DNA of 64,000 nucleotides from Crotophaga sulcirostris. Lineage: Eukaryota; Chordata; Aves; Cuculiformes; Crotophagidae. Position 1 is the first letter of the stretch. Each line of letters opens with the position of its first letter. The DNA lies in NCBI GenBank assembly GCA_013397455.1, contig VYZB01000211.1, forward strand, positions 593,757 to 657,756, written 5' to 3'. Of this stretch, positions 24,201-37,715 are shown one piece after another. The position numbers and the translations under genes are program-made. The notes below the pieces were generated by a model. That model saw only the letters and a program-made list of their open reading frames with translations. It was not told the DNA's origin and searched no databases.

Positions 24201-24905
24201 CTTTCAAGAAAAAAACCCAAACCTTTTTAAGTTGTTAATTCAATCAATAAATATCTGTGATGTTTACCAGAATCAAGAGTAGCCAAAAACGATTGGAGGG
24301 CTGAGAAAACGATCCTATCTAAACTAAAATCCTGAAGAGTTACTTCAAAGCATCTGACGGTCACTATTCTAATCTGAAACCACTAATAAAAAGCCCAATA
24401 TAACAACAGGAAATGAAGGCAGAGGAAATAGACAGTAATGGTTATCTACTACTGGATTACCCACGGAATGATGTTTTCCCTGTGTCTTTTTCAAACTGTA
24501 AACCTTATAGGACAGATCTCATATCCTACTATTTCTTGTAGGTTGATAAGCAGTTTTCTGACACCGCTTCAACAAATTATTAATAACAACCAGAAGACCA
24601 GTATTTTCTCCTTGAATATAATCAGTCCACTTTTAAGAAATACACTCTTCCAAATTTTCTGTGATGGGATGACCACAGTTATTGTAAAAATAGCTATGTA
24701 GTATACGAGGATAATTCACATAGCAAAAAACTTTAACTTTGTAATTTTCTGAATGTCTTTCACCTTCTATAAAATTGTATTTTAAAGAGCAACATTTTCT
24801 CGGTCGTGTTGCCTGTGTTTGTAAATTAAAAATAGAATTAAATATAAGCTTGAATCTATTTTTCTGGGTGGTAGAAACTCTAAATACTAGTTCCCAGCCT
24901 GAAAT
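21278..24905. other. Gene-free AT-rich sequence, 3.6 kb
   Basis: No gene or known repeat is recognised. A T-rich tract lies at 22408-22436. Confidence 0.6.
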
Positions 24906-24968
24906 ATTGTAAAATAATACAATATATTGTAATTACATTGTATTTTACAATACAAGGTATTGTAAAAT
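24906..24968. repeat. Inverted-repeat cluster ATTGTAAAAT / ATTTTACAAT
   Basis: Arm 1 is at 24906-24923 and arm 2, ATTGTATTTTACAAT, at 24937-24951. They are reverse complements apart from a 3-base insertion in arm 1. A third partial arm, ATTGTAAAAT, follows at 24959-24968. The result is a possible cruciform or alternative hairpins, with no gene attached. Confidence 0.85.
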
Positions 24969-27900
24969 GTTGACCTTATGAGTCAATTGCATGGATGGTA
25001 ATGAAAGCAGAACCCCAAATTTTGGTCTTTACCACTATCAAGGTGGTTTACTCAATCACATTCTATTTCCCCCCATGCCATGAGTCTTACATACTCTTGA
25101 ATAGTAGGTGAGAAATTGAGACAAGTGAGATCTGAACTCCACTTCTGCATTGTGAAATATTCAATCCCTTTGGAAGAGTGAGCAGTAGGTTCAAATTCTG
25201 TTGTTCGCACTGAGAAAGACCAGAACTCTGAGTCCTTTAGGGCTTCAGGAATTGCCACTGGTTTCTGATTTGCCACTTTCAAGACTAGCAACTACGATCT
25301 TTCCCTATTCCAGCCTCTCTCTGTTCCTTTTCTTCCCAATTTCTTCCTTTCTCTCTTTTAATATGATCATAGTCAAATAGGGAATTGATTCATCATTTCT
25401 CATGTTTCATAATCCACATAAAGGTGAAGGAGCAAGCAGAGTAACACAAAGAGGTACAAACACATCCAAACACATTGTGCCCCTTGCACAATAGTCCTCT
25501 GTTTTGACCGTGGCCTGTCAGCTCTAGAGCAATCCCGCTGACAGCTGCTTTTTTCTGTACCTGCTTTTTTTACCCGCTGAGTTGTACAGAACCAGCTGTT
25601 TGTGTGCCATGATTTGTTGGGAAAGAAATCTCCAGCTTTAGGGCAGAAATCGTGATCTGCTTTATTTTTCAAATATTGACTGCTAATATTATTTGCAAGA
25701 TATTACATAACAAGTTATCTGCTAGCTACCAGGCAACAATGCAGAAAGAGGCAGGCTGCCACCCTGGTGGTCTATCTTCACAAGTGGCCACGAAGCCCTG
25801 AGCTGCCATCACTGCCTCTGCCCCTTTGGCAAGAGAAGGAGCCTGGATTGGTGGGTATCAGAACAGGCAGGGCTTGGAAATAAAACTGCTGGTACAAGAC
25901 CACATTTTCATCTAAAGACAAGGATTTTGATTCCTGTGTCATAGGCAACAGTCTGTTTGACTTGTACTGAATGGCAGTGCTATTCTGATGGAATTAGACC
26001 CTCCAAAGAGAATGTAACTCTGGGGGAAAACCCAATATATTATTTTAGAGATAAGCTGACAAATCAGCATAAATATACAGCATTTTGCGTTGGCCAAAAT
26101 TTGTCACATTCTTCCATGAACTCTGTAGAATTTTAGTTTCCTTCTGTTGTCCAGAACGAGCATCTGCTAGTTTGATCAGTCCTGCCCAGCATGACTGACA
26201 ACAACAGGCACGACATTATTAATTTTTAAGTGGAGTCAGATGCACTAAAGAGAACTCAGCTGGTGCGTCCCACACAGGCACAATTACTTGACACTTCAAA
26301 GGGAAAAGAAAAAGCTAAAAATTTGTTTTCATAAGCTGGATATCAAAAGTAATCTAAAATGCACAACGTGAGAGGTATCTCTTTAGAACTATTTTCTTAA
26401 GGTTAGGTGCTTGGTAAATATAACCCATCCTAAACTTTAAAAGCTGTCACTAAGAAAGTAAATTATTCTTAGTACATCTGTCATGTTTCATACGCAGCCA
26501 ATGGCTTCACCTGATCCTCAATGTTATTCTAGCCCTTTTTTTTGGGCAAGTAGAATTCTTTTGTCCATTATAAAAGAAGGTAAACGTACTGAAAAGTGCT
26601 GCCATACTGAACTAACATTAATACAGCGGTGTGTAATTCTTGTGGTCAAGTAGTTCAATAGTTTTCACAGACAAACATATTTTAGGATATTGATGTGAAT
26701 ACATTGGTAGCAAAAATACTGACCTGAAAGCCTTGTTAGAATAGCCTCTTTTAAGCTACCTCAAGGGCCTGTATTCTATTTGGACAAAAAAATATCAAGA
26801 AAGGTGTACTTATGGTGTGTTGGCACTCCTGTTTTCTTTCCTAGTGGACTGAATATTCATGTGGAAATGAAGAAAACAGCCAAGCTACTATGAAACTCAC
26901 ATATGTTTCAACTACTGAATATAAGTCTGGGAAAATTTCATTGCTTCCATGTCTCTTCTCCCCAGTTGAATTTTGGACCCAGCAATAAAGCAAAAATAAA
27001 AAGTAACCCTTAATACAATGATTGTGTCTTTAATGTCTATAACTCATCATTAAAATGCACTTGAGAGCTTCCAGTTTGTTACATTTAGTACTAGGGTATG
27101 ACTACCAGTAAAATGCTGACTGAATGAGAGCCAAAGATGTGACCAGGAGGGAAACCATATGACATAATTTTTTTTTTAAATTGAAGAATACTAACAGAAA
27201 GCTGTTTCAGTTTTGCTATAAACAGAGACAGTTTTCATACACAAATAATATTTATTTGAATTGCTATGGGTGAAAACATAAATATTGTGCGCTTGCGTAC
27301 ATTTTACAAGAAATGAGGAAGAATATAATACCTGAATTTTCCTGTTATTTATTTGGGCACAGCCTTATCTCTTCTGAGTTTCCTGACTGTCACTAACTAA
27401 CACCTAGAGGCAGATTGGCTATTACCCAGTCTAAAAAAAAGAAGCAGAAGTATACATGTGCTTTATAGAGTTTAAGGAAACAGTGCAATAAAATGACTTA
27501 TGACCAATGTAAAACTAAAACAAGCAAACATTGCCTGCACTTAGAGTATGTTCTCACTCTTCCATGAGACACTGAAGTGTAGTGTAGAAATATTGGAATT
27601 AGCTTTAAATAAGTTTACTGGATAATGATGACAGCACAGGATTTAATGAAGACTAAATAAAAGGGCAAATTAAGTTTTATGGTTTGGTGTGGCTAACTGC
27701 TTTTGGTAGTCTGGGTAGCTAGTTTGAGGCAGCTGGAACATCTCTGTGCTGTGCTAGTTTCACCTATGTTGACTGATGTGAAACTATAAAGAGAAAGACC
27801 ACTGGTACTATGCCATTTAATCTGTTTATGTGTGCAAGTGGTCAACATGAGAAGGACTAGGGCTTCCAAAGAAGAACAGAAAGCAGTGATCTGTAGTGAC

Positions 27901-30700
27901 TCAAAAAGAAAAGAGGAGAAGGAAAAGGAGATGAGATCCTCAGTTATAACCATGCTGATTTTAAATTGAAATCATCTGGTGCCAAAGAACACTGATAAGG
28001 AATACCGCGTTGTTAGTTTTACTGAAGAAAACAATGTCTGGTATAAAAGGTGCCTCTGTGGGAAGGCCACATAGAGAAGAAAGCTACAATTGTCATCTGC
28101 AGGTAGGAATAACCATAAGAAGAATGTGAGCGAGTCTGAAAGTCATCTAGAGTGCCCCCAGAAATTTAGGTGGGGAATGTAAAGCTGAAGGCAGAGATAT
28201 TTCAGAGAGGGAATTTCTTATGTGAATAACGAGAGAGAAAAATGTTTGGGGAACTGTTCAAGATAAAGTTGTTAGCCTTCAGAGGGGCAACCCTTCTGTA
28301 TAGAATTGACAATGCAAGTTAGTTATACCATTTCAATGTACTGTAATATAACCAGTGAGAGATCATTATTCATTTATTGACTAGAAACAGACAAAGAAAG
28401 TATATATATTCTTAGAACTCCTTAACTTTAACTTTGAAACATTGAAATGATTTTATCATGCTTACAGGCAGAAAATGTTTTGTCATTTGAGATAAAGTAG
28501 GATGAAAATTGGTTGAGATAAAGTAGAGTGCAATAAAATGAAATGTATTAAATCCTTGTACAAGCTCCTTTATTATAGCACATGTTATAATCATTATTGA
28601 AGAGCTGTTCAAGAGAAGTGCATTAGAAACACCTTCACTGCACTTATTAAAACATACTTTTGCCTGCAAATCACAAAGTTATACAATACAACTAACCTGA
28701 GACTTTGTGGTTGGCTTAGTAGATTTTTACGTTCTGCTACAGCCTGCAAACACCTTTTATAGAAATTTCTTTCTCTTTAGTAAACCAGTTGTTTTCACTA
28801 ACTAATTGTTTTTCATAAGTGCAGGGGTATGTGTGTTAAAGTGTGTGACATTCTGTGGAGAAAATATCTTGGTGGCAGTTGAGAAATATTATACCAGACA
28901 AGAGTCACATAAGATCAGTTAAAATTATTTGGCAAATTAAAAGGCCATCTATGTTGCAGTATCATCTTTACATCTCATTGCTAGGGGAAAAAATACATTA
29001 GATTGTTTATAAATAAATTACCAATTATTTGATAATATGTATGCTGATAAAAAATATCCTTTTTTAATTTGTTCACGCATGAGGCTACTAATAACAGACA
29101 ATGGATTCAGAATGCCCTCAAAAGTTAGCTTGTAACAGAAAGTTATCTTCTGGGTACTTTTTAAGAGCTTTGCTTCTGCTCTATTTATGTATTTTTGGAA
29201 ACTATATTGTCATTAGCATCAAAGAATAGTTCTTTTGCTGAAATTTTATGCACCAGAATATAGATTAGATGTTTCTATGTAGTGGTGGTACAGGAATATA
29301 AGCAATACAAACATTCCTTGAGCTCCAAAAAATTGTCTATTCTAACTTATACTGCAATATAAAGCTATTGTTACATTACATTTGTGATTAAATGTGTCTC
29401 AACATGAAATATGGTCCATTAAAAGTCACACTGAAAGGAAGATTATGAAGTGGATAAACCTTAATGATTGTATGTGGCTTAATCATATAGTCATCAGGGT
29501 CAGGTTGATAATGTTGAAGCATAATTCCCATTTTCTCCTAAAGTTCTCCAGCTCCTGGTACTCTACAGCCAGGCACTCTGTGGCTAAAGGCCTCTCATTT
29601 GTGCATGCCCTTATTTCTTAATTTACGGGAAAAATACAAGTGTTTGAAATGTTTGAAATACCACAAGACAAGGTTTTCTCTAAATTTGTAATTTTTTTGT
29701 CCTAAAAGAGATATATTTCTGGAACTTTAGGTTATATGAGTGAAAATAAGATATTTGACTTCTTGAACTGTCCTAGAGATAAGAAAGGTTACTTACAGAT
29801 TAACTAGCTTGTCAACCTGTGGAAGAACAGAAAAATGTAAAAAGACCTTTGATATTGCATGGTTAATACTTAAGCAGTAAAATCCTGAAGATTGAACCGC
29901 GCAGTCAATACCGACTTGTCCCTGTATACATGGGTATTGTAGTGCAGTCTCTAGTTATGTTACAATTGAACTTTAGAAGATCCTTATTCTGTTACTTGCT
30001 TAATTTCTTCCTTCTCCTATTTTAACTAACTTATAAGTATGGATAAAATGCCACACTGCAAACTACTACTTTATCTGAACACGTTGTAGTGCATATGTGC
30101 ATGATAGTACTCTTAGAAACTTATTGGTTAAATCCTGGAAAGTCTCTATAATATCTATGGACTCCTTCCTCTTAGCACTAAGCATTCTCATTAAAAAAAA
30201 ATTGGTCAATAATTTTATTAGCTTCTACCTTTGAGCCAAATACTAGCTCCGATCAAATCCCAACATATTTTTCCTGTCATTAAAATCTGACCCTTAAAAG
30301 TTTCCACTTGTTTTCCTATCAGTAACATTCCTCTAATTTTCTATCCTGAGATCTCATCTAGCTGTCTGTGTTTCCTAGAAATATTTCAAGAATGTTAACT
30401 GAAGGCTTCAAAATGTCATTTTAAAAAATATGATCCAGAATCTGTAGACTTTGTACAGGCTATGTCATACTAAGAATTTGTGCTTTAAATGTATCACTGC
30501 CTTATACAAAAAGTATACCAAGTTTCAGCATTGTGACATCAACCCATCAAAAGCCAGCTAATGCTAATGTTTGGATTCGTATGCATTTTGATAGCCACAT
30601 CTTATATATTTACACTTATGTTTGGTTGCAGACTCGAATTTTTGGACCTCAGTTTTCCTAATTTCCTTATTGTTTTCCTTAGACATATTTTTATTACTGC
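24969..30700. other. Gene-free AT-rich sequence, 5.7 kb
   Basis: No supported gene, mobile element or RNA. Open frames are at most 90 codons (for example minus 25400-25672) and carry no recognisable domain. 25740-25860 looks slightly more GC-rich. Confidence 0.55.
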
Positions 30701-33700
30701 AAACATCTGGAAAATCTTCCTTTTCTGGAAACATACATAATGTCTCTGAAGAAATTGGTATTAACCAAGGATCTTATGCGTACTTTTAAAATAAATGCCC
30801 ACTTTAATTGAGGAATAAGATAGCATCTTATAGCTAAGATAGCATCAGGTGACTTTGGCAGGAAAAAAACCCCAACAGACAGTTTTGGTAAGTGGCTGGA
30901 AAATGAATACAATCACTGGGAATAAGTAGCAGATATTATGCTGTGCCACTTCTAGAATGGAAAGCACATGCAGAGTGTAAACTATAATTTGTAGAACTAG
31001 ATAAACTCATGACCAGTCAAACTGAATCAAGGCGTGATTAAACTAGGACATATCCAGAAGAGATTAAATTAGGAACTATAGTGTTAAACCAAGTTATGTG
31101 ATATCATGCGTTAATGATTCATCATAGTTTAAGTAGATCTTTTTTAACATTGGCTTTCAGTTATATCAAGGTCAAATCACAGTGCATCATAAAAAAAAAA
31201 GGAGAAACTGTGCAAAATACTTAATAATTAACAGGAATGTAAGAAGAAGAACTGATATCGATTCAGGTAGTCACTTTACATGTTTAAGACATTCTGGACA
31301 AAAAAAATATTTAGATATCTAATTTTTGTAGGAATATTTTTCACTTAATACTTAACCATTAAAATGTCTTATATTTGACCAATTCTAAAAAAAGATTTCC
31401 CACATCCTAGAAAACCTCAGTCTAAGTCCAAATACACACAGACTTGATGAATTACAGTTTTAGGAGTCCTTTTCAGAACTCCAGCAGGTTACATGAGGCA
31501 GCTTTTTCTTAGCAGCCTTTGACAAGATTTCACACAAAGCAGAGCTAAGACACTGGTTTGCAGGGACCAGGAGATCAGCAGTTCCTCTGTGGTGCATAAA
31601 ACCAGCCACTAAACATTGGCAGCACTAAAAGATAATTACTCTACAATGCCAACTGAGGCAACGGCACTTAAGATACAATGCTAGAACAGCCATGAATTTA
31701 AAGGCAAGGACTCCACATAAGCCAAATTATAATGATATGTTTCATCCATCCCTAACAAAAACGTCATGCAAATTTTCAATTTACTAATCCAACTGATCAT
31801 TTCTTTCATTTGCAGTTAAATCAACAACATTCAATATCACCCTCAGCAGGTGACTATTTCATTCCATTTTCTTTCCAAATTTTTCTTTCTGCTTCCACAA
31901 GGAGACTGCAAGGCAGTAGCTAGGCTACTAGAGTATAAGCTACCATTAGTCTCCTGAGCTAGAGGAGAGAAATCTTTGAAACTCTGCTGCGGTTAGAGTT
32001 GGAAAGTGTATTGATTATTGTAGTTAGATCCTTATCAGGAAGGAAAACATACAACTGAGTGCTGCCAGAACTCTAAGCAGCAAATTACTGATAAATTCAT
32101 TAACACTTAGCATTTCCTGCTGAATTGCTATTAATCACCAGTAACATTACAAACACAAAAACACAAGCAAATTTTTCTGAACATTTTCCCTTTCTGTGTA
32201 GTAGTCCCCAAATATTCTCCAACCAGGTTGACTGCATTTTACGACATTGTCTCATTGAAATAATATGGAACTTTTCTTAGACATACTATTAGTCTGCATG
32301 CCTACATCTACCAAAATCAAACCCATATTACTTATCTTCAAAAAACCCAGAAGATAACCTCTGAACTGTATGTAAAAACTCATCTGTCTCACTCTCCTTT
32401 AAAACTTTGTAGTAGTTCATCACTTTTCTAGTGATCTTTATTCCTTAGTTAAAGGAATTGAAGGTGCTGCTAGCTGACATCACACCATCAGTTCAATAAC
32501 TGAAAGAGAAAATATTTGCTCTGCAAATAAAACATTGGGAAGGACTCACTAAATTCGATATTATTAACATGAAAGACAAGACACTTAAAGGTTACTTTTC
32601 TTTCCTATTTCAGCTACCCAATCCTTGGCGTGCCCTCTGATGCACTCTGTGCAGTGTTTTAACAACTAACTTCATATTTATGTGGAGTTTGTTGGAGAAA
32701 CGTGATTTTTCACTCTTTCAGTTCTGAATGTGTCATCACTCAGTGTGAATAAAGAGGAATAATCTGTGTTCCATCATTTTAACAGAGCCAACTCGGTTAT
32801 AGCTAGGTTATAGCCTAGTTGTACCTTAAGATGCATCCTTAATGTCTGGACCTTTCCAAATGCAATGAAACACATCCAGTCTCAGATTTCAAGATCATCT
32901 TATTTTAACAGTAAGGGTTTTTCTAATGTGAGAAAAGTTTTCAAGTGTCCCTCTTGAAATATCTAACCTAACACACTAACACTGATTTTTGATAGGCACT
33001 GGTACATAATTCAAGCTAGTTAGTTGAAATGAGGATTCTTAGTCTCAACATATATTTTTAATAATCTTAGTTACTGTAATTATCAAAAAGTCATTAAAAA
33101 TAAGATTTTACTCCTTTTTTTCCAATCCAAAGATTAGATGCTTTTTATATCTTTAAGCTGATGAATCCCCGGCCATAACAGCAATATTTATCTTCCTCCT
33201 GAATATGGTTGTTATTCTATGCATCTACTTATATTTATGTTAGAGATTTTCTTTCCTTTGAAAACACATAGAGATTAGAAGGTATTTTTAATTAAAATGA
33301 TTACTGTTGCGGTTATGTTATTGAGCAATATTTTGGGATAAATATGTTCACAGTTAGAAGTGCAATTCTACTTTTCATCTTCATGCTAAGTAATATTTGT
33401 ATAGTTCATCCCTAAATGGTGTAAAATTGGATTTGATCCCAACTGCTAGAAGGTGTTGTCTTTAAAACAAGGCTAAGCAAGCACAAAAGTTTATATGAAG
33501 ATACAGATTTGATTAGCATTCAGACAAAACAAGTTCAGCCAGGCTGGCTTGTGCAGTTATTCCAGTCTGACTCCAGTGACTTTCCACTGCATTGACCTTT
33601 TAAAGAGGGACTATATTTTATTACAACCCACAGTGCTTTTGAAAGGAAGAAATACGTAGGGTGATATGGCACAGTGCAGGTCACAGTTGTTGGTAACATG

Positions 33701-36700
33701 CATTCAGCTATCTCTTGTAGAAATTTGCATTAGAGCCAATTCATTAACCATCATGACAGAGTTTAAAAGAGATAAAGAAAAATATTAACAAAACCCCACT
33801 GTGAGATTCTCTCTTCTGCAATACCAGTCCTTAGAAATATTCAGAATATTCAATTTAGTAGCTTCCTTTTTGAAAGACAGTACGCTGAAATAGTGATATA
33901 AGAATTCATATAAAAATCTCCACTGGATCAAAGATAATTCAGTGAGTCTTATTTATAGTATTATTCTGGCATTTTCATAATAGTACGAAAACTCTGTTTA
34001 AACTGTGAGAAAATAGTTTTCATGCATAATACTACACATTCTACTATTAATATGTCCACATATAGAAAAAATTATGCAAACATAGGCAACTGGGTAAAAA
34101 ATTATAGGTAACGCAGAAGATACTAAAAAAATCTACAATTCACTTCTTAAAAATAATGAAGACATTCCCAAAATGTACCACTGAACTCCTGCCCCCCCAA
34201 TTCAAAACCAAGAACCTTAAGTTGCCTGTCAGTGACACAGAAAGCTGCCCGTGCCAGTTTCTCATCTGTTTGAGATTAATCACTAGGAATGTCAGACTGT
34301 AATCCCACCAGATACTCCAATGGAGCATCAGACAGGACATGTTATCTCAGTGTGGTTCAAAGGGACTTCTGTGCCAGGAAAAAGCCAATCTAATGTAAAA
34401 CAATGACTACTGTTTTTCTCAGAGCCCAAGTGAAAACTACAGAGAATTATGCCATTGTGCTCTTTGATAAGTTCAAACTGGCAGAATGAAAGACAAATTT
34501 CAGTAATGATTACTGCAAAGGTCTCACCCAGAGGTAAAAAGACATAGAAAAGATGAATCCATGCTTTTTCTTTTCTTGCCTCAACTATTGCCTTTTCCTC
34601 CTACCCAGCCTTTCAAAACTCTGTGGCAAACAATGCTTTCCTAGCTCATTACTTTGACCTCACCATTCATTTTGTTTGACTACTGAATTCTGTTCATTTA
34701 GATGTATTGCAGGAGGCCTAGAAGCCCTAAGAGAACTTTAGAACTGCACTCTTAGTGCAAAAAAAAAGAAAAACAAACCAGGGGCTTGAGTTAGTTTTAT
34801 CTTTCTCATTTAGCCATTTAAGATCTAAGTGTGGTATGTTTGACTTGGTCACCTGTCACACATAATCTGAGGAAAGAAACTATGCCGAGATGTGATTCTC
34901 ATGGTACATCTTTCCTATTTTAGATGTTACCTTAGAATAAAAAATTTTGTTGCCTAAATTTGCTTATTTCTCATCACTGACTGTAAACCAGAATATATGC
35001 CTGTATTGTAGTTGTTTATACTTAGTTCTTCTTGTCTCAAAAGCTCATAACACATGCACTACCATGCAAAAACCAAACAGGATACTACAAAGGGAAAAAA
35101 TGAAGCAATGTAATGTGACATCTAGGCTGAAAATCTGTTCTAATGCACGTTGTCTGCTCATGAAACCTGTTAATTTTTTTCTGCTGGTAATATTTTCTCC
35201 AGAGGTGATGGGTTGTTCAGGAAGCCATGGAATAACATTTCTTTCCAATGACTAACTAGGCAGGTGGGATGATGATTTTATAAATTCTTTTTCCTGGAAT
35301 TTGGCTTCGTAACAGATTACTGTCCATATGTCTTCGTGAATAGCCGTTATTGCATAATTTACTAAATGGGTGGACAGTAGATGATATCTGCTTGGTTTAT
35401 TTCTGACTCTACAGACTTGTGACTTTTGAAGCTTTCTACCTGTTCTTCCACTTTTTTTCCTAAGCAAAGCCTTCTCCACCCTGCCCAGTAATATTTTGAT
35501 ATTTAAAATTTGACTTTTAGAGCATACTGCTTCCACAACTGGCCTACAATTGCCTTCACCTGTGATTGAAAGGGAGCATTTCTGGTCTCAGTCATGCTGG
35601 TTGTAGTAGAATATACAGCTTTTTAATACTTGCCTTTTCCCCTGCAAGTTGATTTTGATATGTTAATGCTATCAATATCTAGAATTCTTTTCTCTTGCTA
35701 GATTCTTATCTACTGATGTTTACTTCTCCATGATCTTCCACTTCTCTTCCTGCATTGTCTATATTTGTTTTTGCTTGCTAGAGAATTCACTTGTATTCCT
35801 CTGTCAGTTTTTTCAGCTTTTTGTAAATTTCTTCAAACTCTTTCATTATCAACAAAGGCACAGTTTTGCCCTAGAGTTAGCTTGAAAGTTTATTCAGATA
35901 GATTGTATGATCCAGTAGATTGTATTAAACAGTCTTCTTTATGATTATTGTGACTCGACTGTGTTGTTTTCTATGCCAGTTTCTGAGCATTACCCAGATG
36001 TCATGTATGTAGTTGGAATGGAGCCTAATGAGTTATTATAGATACTTGTGACATTTCTTATGTGTATTAGCTTTTGCCTGCACATTTAGAACCAGGTGTT
36101 GCACCACATCTACTTTGGTTGCTCCTGGCTGAAGCTGGTACACTCCATCGTAGGATCCATGAACTCTCACTACGCCGATTTACTGTGGACGCAGACCTTT
36201 GCACATCTAGAAGTAAATAGTGACTAAAACTTCATACCCTCACAGATGTCTTTAATGAAATCCGCATGTTTCCTCTCTTCTCTGAAGTTTTTTATAAGCT
36301 ACCATCTTTCCATGAAATCAATGGAAAAAATCTGAATGTTTCCTTGAAAGCAAATAATGAAGATCAATGAAAAATCTCTGTTAAACTCTAGATTGTTGAA
36401 TCTATGGTTCAGCAAAAAGTAAGTCATTCTGGCCAAGAACAGTACAGCACAAGACAACACTAGTAGCAACAAAGTGTATACTGCCTCTTTGATTTGGTAC
36501 AGGCAAGAAACAAATTTATATCAATACCCACAATTTGGCATCAATATCCCAATTTCTATCAAGAAAGCAGTAAGAATCTTATTGTGCAGAGCATTGAAAA
36601 TATGCTCTCCAAATGCACTATCGACAAAAGAGAAGGACATAATAAGAAATTAAATGAAGCTGAATAAATACTGTATTGAAAGTTAGATGTCAGGAATGCA

Positions 36701-36720
36701 TTAGTTGAAAACAGCATCAG
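30701..36720. other. Gene-free AT-rich sequence, 6 kb
   Basis: No supported gene or mobile element. Overlapping open frames near 34947-35536 lie on both strands, do not resemble any protein I know and have no clear exon signals. The stretch ends exactly where a CR1 3' end begins. Confidence 0.55.
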
Positions 36721-37715
36721 AGAATCATAGAATGGTTGAGTTGGAAGGGACATTAAAGATCATCCAGTTCCAACCCCCCTGCCATTGGCAGCAACACCTT
36801 CCATTAGAACAGACAACTCAAAGCCTCATCCAACATGGTCTTGAACACTTTCAGGGATGGGGCAACCACGACTTCTCTGGACAACCTGTTCCAGTACCTC
36901 ATCACCGTCAAGGGGAAGAATTCCCTCCTTATAGCTAATCTAATTCTCCTCTCTTTCCATTTAAAGCCATTACACCTTGTCCCATCATTACATGCTCTTG
37001 GAAAAAGTTCCTCCCAGCTTTCTTGTAGGCCTCCCTTAGGTACTGGAGGGCTGCTATAAGTTCTTCCCAGAGCTTTCTCTACTCCAGTCTGAACAACCCC
37101 ACCTGTCTTAGCGCGTCTTCATAGGAGAGGTGCTCCAGCCCTCTCATCATCTTTGTGGAGCATCCTCTTGACTTGGTACAGCAGGTCCAGGTCATTCTTA
37201 GATTGAGGCCCCAAGAGTTAAATGCAGTACTCCAGTTGGGATCTCATGCGAGCAGGAGAGAGGGAGAGATTCACCTCCCTTGACTTGCTGGTCACACTTC
37301 CTTTGATTCTGCCCCAGATATGGTTGGTTTTCTGGACTACAAGTGCACATTGCCAGCTCATGCTGAGCTTCTTATTCACCAGCACCCCTAAGTCCTTCTC
37401 CTCAGGGCAGCTGTCGATCTATACCCTGCTGGTATTGGTGCTTGGGATTGCACTGACTCAGGTGCAGGACCTTGCACTTGGCCTTGTTGAAGTATATGAA
37501 GTTCACATAGGCCCACCTCTCAAGCCTGTCAAGGTCCCTCTGGATGTCAATCCCTTCCCTCCAGCAGGTCAACTGCATCACACAATTTGGTGTCATCAGC
37601 AAACTTGCTAAGGATGCCCTTAATCCCACTGTCCGTGCCTGCAACAAAGATGTTAAACAGGGCCTGTTCCAGTACTGACCCCTGAGGAATGCCACTCATC
37701 ACTGGTCTCCACTTG
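36721..37715 (-). mobile_element. CR1 LINE, 5'-truncated, about 1 kb, minus strand
   Basis: On the minus strand it runs from the late reverse-transcriptase region to the CR1 3' end. The plus strand starts AGAATCATAGAATGGTTGAG at 36721, which is the complement of the 3' octamer region, and then shows the antisense CR1 landmarks 'ttggaagggacattaaagatcatccag', 'ctgttccagtacctcatcacc' and 'gaacaaccccacctgtctta'. The reverse-transcriptase FADD box is at 37592-37603. A full CR1 is about 4.5 kb, so about the last fifth remains. Autonomous movement is not possible. Confidence 0.95.
37405..37711 (-). pseudogene. CR1 ORF2 reverse-transcriptase remnant, frameshifted
   Basis: Read on the minus strand, the first frame (37711 down to about 37555) gives [12 protein letters not shown], the PQG block of the reverse transcriptase, then SKFADDTKL with the catalytic FADD box at 37592-37603. 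The reading then moves to another frame near 37550-37560 and continues with IQRDLDRLERW and FNKAKCKVLHL, the typical downstream CR1 wording. One frameshift therefore breaks the gene. After SVL the residues are EQ where the family usually has GP. In its intact form the protein copies CR1 RNA into DNA at the target site. This piece is inactive. Confidence 0.9.

Noticed and set aside
25188..25202. GGTTCAAATTC as a tRNA B-box
   Set aside because: No A-box at the proper distance and no cloverleaf pairing.
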